Positions 25,952 to 30,271 of a DNA stretch of 30,271 bases are shown here, in pieces. The number at the start of each line of letters is the position of its first letter. Within the stretch, counting starts at the first letter, position 1. A program made the position numbers and the translations under genes. The DNA is from Propionibacteriaceae bacterium. Lineage in GTDB: Bacteria; Actinomycetota; Actinomycetes; Propionibacteriales; Propionibacteriaceae. The notes under the pieces were generated by a model. That model ran no database searches and was not told the origin of the DNA. It saw nothing but the letters and a program-made list of their open reading frames with translations. The DNA lies in the NCBI GenBank assembly GCA_031254155.1, contig JAIRVA010000233.1, positions 1 to 30,271 on the forward strand, given 5' to 3'.

Positions 25952-26398
25952 TCACAGATCGTCCGGTACGAGGGTGAAGTACGACGGCCCGTTGAGGGGT
26001 GCGATGGCCCGGTAGTCCTGGTCCAAAGTCGCGATGATGGTGGTCTCCACCCGTGCGGCAGCGACGACGTTCATGGCGTCAGCCAGATCCAGGGCCCCTG
26101 GCTTGGGTCTGCGACCACGCCACACGCCGCCAGAATGACGGACCACATCCCGGGCAACCGCGTAATCGCCGGCCTCAAGTTGGACGAGTTCGTAAAACCC
26201 GTCCGCGATGTCGCTCAGGAAGTCCTCGGCCGCCGACTGGCAGCCGGCCGCGGCCAGCAGATAGTACGTCTCAGTCGCGGCGTGGGGCGTGATGTAGGCG
26301 TGCACCGCATCCGACAAGACCGCGTGACATTCCCGATGCCGCGGCTCTTCCTCGATGATCGCGGCGATGATGACTGAGGTGTCCGCGACCAGTCTCAT
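25952..26398 (-). CDS. vapC: VapC-type PIN-domain ribonuclease toxin
   Basis: A 148-residue PIN-domain protein, the toxin half of a type II toxin-antitoxin pair expected to cut RNA with Mg2+ or Mn2+. The acidic centre is visible: Asp6 (VADTSVI), Glu43 (ATETYYLL), Asp104 and Asp107 (LDLADAMNV), and Asp126/128 (ATLDQDYR). Its ATG overlaps the antitoxin stop by four bases, so the two are translationally coupled. The particular RNA target cannot be read. Confidence 0.88.
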   Translation of the reverse strand: MRLVADTSVIIAAIIEEEPRHRECHAVLSDAVHAYITPHAATETYYLLAAAGCQSAAEDFLSDIADGFYELVQLEAGDYAVARDVVRHSGGVWRGRRPKPGALDLADAMNVVAAARVETTIIATLDQDYRAIAPLNGPSYFTLVPDDL

Positions 26399-26610
26399 CG
26401 TCCGAAACTCTCCATCAAGTGATCGGCCCGGTCGAGTAGCGTCGGTCCAGTTGCGTGCGCCTTCATCGGTGGCCGTACGCGCAGGTGCTGCGCGATGACC
26501 TGCTCGATCCCGTCCCGGATCAAATCGGCCTGGGCCCGGCCCGTCAACTCCGCAGCCCGTTCAAGATCCGCTTTACACGCCTCGTCCAGATACACGCTCG
26601 TCTTCAACAT
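26395..26610 (-). CDS. vapB: VapB-type ribbon-helix-helix antitoxin
   Basis: A 71-residue partner of the PIN toxin. The N-terminal LKTSVYLDEACKADLERAAE plus TGRAQADLIRDGIEQVI forms a ribbon-helix-helix DNA-binding domain; the C-terminal tail (GPTLLDRADHLMESFGR) is the expected toxin-binding part. ATG 26610 is chosen because the homology starts there and TACTAT lies exactly six bases before it, the layout of a leaderless transcript. The in-frame ATG at 26646 would add 12 unlikely residues. Confidence 0.85.
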   Translation of the reverse strand: MLKTSVYLDEACKADLERAAELTGRAQADLIRDGIEQVIAQHLRVRPPMKAHATGPTLLDRADHLMESFGR

Positions 26611-26616
26611 GACCCC

Positions 26617-26636
26617 ATAGTACCCTACCCATGGGT
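26617..26636 (-). promoter_or_regulatory. vapBC -10 box and palindromic operator
   Basis: On the minus strand TACTAT (26617-26622) lies six bases before the vapB ATG. The perfect palindrome ACCCATGGGT (26627-26636) lies just upstream, within the promoter, where a ribbon-helix-helix repressor would bind. GGGTGGC/GCCACCC further upstream forms another inverted pair. Confidence 0.5.
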
Positions 26637-26725
26637 GGCGAGCCACGGCGGCGCCGCCACCCTACCCTCCCCGGCCTCACAACCCACCCTTTCCCCCCAA
26701 CACCCGTCCAGCGAATCCCACAAAA

Positions 26726-26794
26726 TGCCTACTAGATCTCCAACAGACTGCCTACTGGATCGTCTTTAAACTGCCTATTAAGCGGTAAAGTGAG
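26726..26794 (+). repeat. Three iterons with exact 23-bp period
   Basis: TGCCTACTAGATC (26726), TGCCTACTGGATC (26749) and TGCCTATTAAGCG (26772) follow each other at exactly 23 bases. The last ends four bases before the ATPase ATG. They cover the -35 to -10 region of that gene, so they are probably binding sites of its regulator. Confidence 0.75.
26786..26791 (+). promoter_or_regulatory. -10 box of the second ATPase gene (leaderless)
   Basis: TAAAGT is followed after six bases by the ATG at 26798, with no Shine-Dalgarno, which indicates a leaderless mRNA. It lies inside the third iteron. Confidence 0.5.
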
Positions 26795-26797
26795 CCC

Positions 26798-28048
26798 ATG
26801 GAGTACAAGACACGGGTGGCCGACGCGGCGTTGACGGCAGCGTTACGACGGGCGGGCGCTGTACTGATCGAGGGTGCCAAAGGGTGCGGCAAGACCTCGA
26901 CAGCACTCCGGGCCGCCGGGAGCGTGGTCCGGGTCGACGTGGACCCCGCGGTCGACCTGTACTTGCGATCCGAGCCCGGCCGCGTGCTCGAAGGAACCGT
27001 CCCACGCCTGCTTGACGAATGGCAACGCCAGCCCGCGTTGTGGGACCTCGTCCGCCGCGCGGTCGACGATCGAGGCGTACCTGGACAATTTATGTTGACT
27101 GGTTCCGCAACCCCGGACACTGGGGTCCCCCGGCATTCCGGTGCGGGCCGGTTCACCGTTCTTAGGATGCGCCCCTTGTCACTCTGGGAGGCCGGGCAAA
27201 GTACGGGCGAAGTCAGTCTGCACGCGCTCGCGTACGGCGACAGCGCCTGTGCCGCCGAACCCGGCCCGTACACACTGCAGGCGTGGGCCGGACTCATCAC
27301 CCGCGGCGGCTGGCCCGCCACCCTTGACGCCGCACTCGTCGATGCCGCCGACTACGTCACCGACTACCTCGAACTAGTCCAGCAGGCCGATGTCAGCGAC
27401 GTGGCCGGGGTCCGTCGCGACCCGGTGCGAGTCACGCGACTCATCGGGTCGCTAGCCCGTAACGTGTCGGGCGAGGCCGGTGTCGCAACCCTCAGCCGAG
27501 ACGCCGGAGGTTCCCGCGGGCCGCTCAGCCGGGACACAACCGGGCGGTACCTCGACGCGCTCGAGCGGCTGATGGTGATCGAACCGCTGCCGGCTTGGCA
27601 GACCGCTCTCCGCGGCTCCGCCCGTCTGCGCCAGGCGCCGGCCTGGCACTTCGTCGACCCTTCGCTAGCGGTCGCGGCGCTCCGGGCCACCCCCGACCAA
27701 CTCGTCGCCGAACCGAAGACGCTGGGAATGCTGTTCGAGTCGCTTGCCGTCCGGGATCTGCGGGTCTACGCCGCGGCCGATCGCGGCCGGGTGGTACGGG
27801 CTCGCGACTCGGCCGGGCGGGAGGTCGACGTGGTGATTGAGTACCCCCACGGCTGGATCGCTTGCGAAGTCAAACTCGGCCTCGGGCAGGCCGACGCCGC
27901 GGCGGGCACGCTCTCCCGCTTCGTCGACGCCGTCGACGTCCAGACCGTCGGCCCGTGCCTGGCCCGACTCGTCATCGTCGGTACGGGTCCGGGCTACCGC
28001 CGCGCGGACGGTACCCTGGTCGTACCCCTCAGCGCCCTATGCCCCTGA
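26798..28048 (+). CDS. AAA+ ATPase with DUF4143-like region, second copy
   Basis: A 416-residue protein of the same broad family as the ATPase at 11298-12614 but only distantly similar. Walker A is GAKGCGKT (26-33), a Walker B-like LLDEWQ is at 71-76, and FMLTGSATP is at about 98-106. The C-terminal part has REVDVVIEYPHGWIACEVKLG, a spaced-acidic nuclease-like pattern, and ends in VVPLSALCP. The same ending, in a different frame context, is found in the relic at 23984-24076. It is preceded by three 23-bp iterons and a leaderless-type promoter. It converges on tuf, with a strong hairpin between. The function of the family is not established. Confidence 0.88.
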   Translation: MEYKTRVADAALTAALRRAGAVLIEGAKGCGKTSTALRAAGSVVRVDVDPAVDLYLRSEPGRVLEGTVPRLLDEWQRQPALWDLVRRAVDDRGVPGQFMLTGSATPDTGVPRHSGAGRFTVLRMRPLSLWEAGQSTGEVSLHALAYGDSACAAEPGPYTLQAWAGLITRGGWPATLDAALVDAADYVTDYLELVQQADVSDVAGVRRDPVRVTRLIGSLARNVSGEAGVATLSRDAGGSRGPLSRDTTGRYLDALERLMVIEPLPAWQTALRGSARLRQAPAWHFVDPSLAVAALRATPDQLVAEPKTLGMLFESLAVRDLRVYAAADRGRVVRARDSAGREVDVVIEYPHGWIACEVKLGLGQADAAAGTLSRFVDAVDVQTVGPCLARLVIVGTGPGYRRADGTLVVPLSALCP

Positions 28049-28075
28049 CCCGCTCGAACCGGCCGATGGGGCACA

Positions 28076-28107
28076 ATCCCGCGGCATCATGCCGCCAGAT
28101 CACGCCC
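28076..28107. repeat. 32-bp direct repeat, copy 2
   Basis: It matches 24917-24948 at 29 of 32 positions, in the same orientation, 3159 bp away. On the minus strand it too reads GRDLAA and a stop, like the Fic gene end, but no Fic gene precedes it. It lies 27 bases after the ATPase stop. Confidence 0.7.
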
Positions 28108-28116
28108 GATGGTGAC

Positions 28117-28154
28117 GCGTTGGGCCCCGTACCTTGTGGTACGGGGCCCAACGC
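28117..28154. terminator. Bidirectional hairpin between ATPase and tuf
   Basis: A perfect 17-bp stem (28117-28133 with 28138-28154, arm GCGTTGGGCCCCGTACC) closes on a TTGT loop. It lies 14 bases after the tuf stop and 68 after the ATPase stop, so it can serve both genes. There is no U-run on either side. Confidence 0.8.
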
Positions 28155-28168
28155 TCTGAGCTTGTGAG

Positions 28169-29362
<1,194 letters not shown>

Positions 29363-29545
29363 TTGGGCTCCTTCTTGGGATATTGCCACGCGGATGCGGG
29401 GCTACTTTGGTTGCACACGTGAGGGTTCCCACGTGCTTGTTGAGAGGTACTTTCCGATCGAAAGCATACCCCTCTAGTCTTTCCCACTTGCGGCCACTAG
29501 TCAAATGAAGTCGTGTGGGTTGGCTGGGCGGGGTGGTGCAGACGT

Positions 29546-30271
29546 TCACTGCCCACCGCGAGTCTTGGCGACGATCTCCTCGGCCACGGACTTCGGGCAT
29601 TCGGCGTACGAGTCGAACTGCATCGAGTACGACGCCTGCCCGGAGGTCTTCGACCGCAGGTCGCCGACGTACCCGAACATTTCCGACAGCGGTACGAGGG
29701 CCCGGACGATCCGGTTGCCGTGCAACTCGTCCATCGACTGGATGTGGCCGCGGCGGGAGTTGATGTCGCCGATCACCGTCCCCATGTACTCTTCCGGCGT
29801 GGTGACCTCGACGGCCATCATCGGCTCCAGCAGCGCGGGATCGGCCCGGCGCGCGGCCTCCTTGAAGGCCATGCTGCCGGCGATCTTGAACGCCAGCTCC
29901 GAAGAGTCGACCTCGTGGTAGGCACCATCGATCAGCGTCACCTTGACGTCTTCCACCGGGTACCCCGCCAGGACGCCGAACTGCATGGCGTCCTGGACGC
30001 CCTGGTCGACGGCCGGGATGAACTCCCGGGGGATGCGCCCGCCGGTGACGGCGTTGACGAACTCGTACCCCTCCCCCGGCGCCCGGGGTTCCAGGCCGAT
30101 AATGACGCGGGCGAACTGGCCCGACCCGCCGGTCTGCTTCTTGTGGGTGTACTCGACCTTCTCCACCTTCCGGCGGACGGTCTCGCGGTAGGCGACCTGC
30201 GGGCGGCCAATGTTGGCCTCCACCCGGAACTCGCGCTTCATCCGCTCGACCAGCACCTCCAGGTGGAGCTC
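29546..30271 (-). CDS. fusA: Elongation factor G, C-terminal part (5' end outside window)
   Basis: The frame is open to the window edge; 241 residues of domains III (end), IV and V are present of a protein usually about 700 long. Recognisable stretches are ELHLEVLVERMKREF at the edge, RETVRRKVEKVEYTHKKQTG, VTGGRIPREFIPAVDQGVQ, the domain IV loop LIDGAYHEVDSSELAFKIAG, and PEEYMGTVIGDINSRRGHI. It promotes translocation on the ribosome. It is upstream of tuf on the same strand, as in the str operon. Confidence 0.97.
   Translation of the reverse strand, partial: ELHLEVLVERMKREFRVEANIGRPQVAYRETVRRKVEKVEYTHKKQTGGSGQFARVIIGLEPRAPGEGYEFVNAVTGGRIPREFIPAVDQGVQDAMQFGVLAGYPVEDVKVTLIDGAYHEVDSSELAFKIAGSMAFKEAARRADPALLEPMMAVEVTTPEEYMGTVIGDINSRRGHIQSMDELHGNRIVRALVPLSEMFGYVGDLRSKTSGQASYSMQFDSYAECPKSVAEEIVAKTRGGQ

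Overview
The window looks like a chromosomal segment of a high-GC Gram-positive bacterium (Actinomycetota; a Propionibacteriales-like host is possible but only a guess). The reasons are the GC-rich coding sequence, an actinobacterial-type EF-Tu with a GTG start, a str-operon tail (fusA then tuf), TypA/BipA, a 191-residue Dcd of the actinobacterial type, and several genes whose ATG lies 6 nt after a TANNNT -10 box, the layout of leaderless transcripts common in this phylum. No rRNA, tRNA, CRISPR array, transposase or phage gene was recognised.

Layout. 1-7 kb: the 3' part of typA, translationally coupled to an EamA-type exporter; a kup potassium transporter of visibly lower GC; a scar made of a duplicated metallo-beta-lactamase (MBL) 5' end joined to a duplicated EamA 3' end; an anchored PQQ-propeller protein; and an intact MBL-fold hydrolase. 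7-9 kb: an unassigned membrane protein, a small antitoxin-like ORF and dcd. 8.8-12.6 kb (minus strand): a Gfo/Idh/MocA dehydrogenase and a GPH-type sugar symporter, probably one operon, preceded by an AAA+/DUF4143 ATPase.

12.76-23.69 kb is a single gene for a secreted protein of about 3643 residues. It has a signal peptide, a parallel beta-helix-like module, about 24 Calx-beta-like units (most with a Cys pair), an InlB-type repeat, an invasin-like domain and a C-terminal membrane segment. The Calx-beta units form a higher-order repeat: an eight-unit block of about 2.7 kb is present twice in tandem and a third time in shortened form.

23.7-28.1 kb is an accessory stretch: the relic C-terminus of a DUF4143-type ATPase, a YwaF-like membrane protein, a Fic enzyme with an inhibitory motif, a VapBC-type toxin-antitoxin pair, and a second AAA+/DUF4143-like ATPase preceded by three 23-bp iterons. 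A 32-bp direct repeat (29/32 identical) brackets the Fic-VapBC-ATPase block. The window ends in the core genes tuf and fusA (partial).

The most interesting themes are: (1) a family of AAA+/DUF4143 ATPases, two intact and one relic, each intact copy with its own operator-like repeats, plus orphan operator-like repeats elsewhere in the window, suggesting gain and loss of a self-regulated ATPase element; and (2) the hierarchically duplicated, probably disulfide-stapled giant surface protein.
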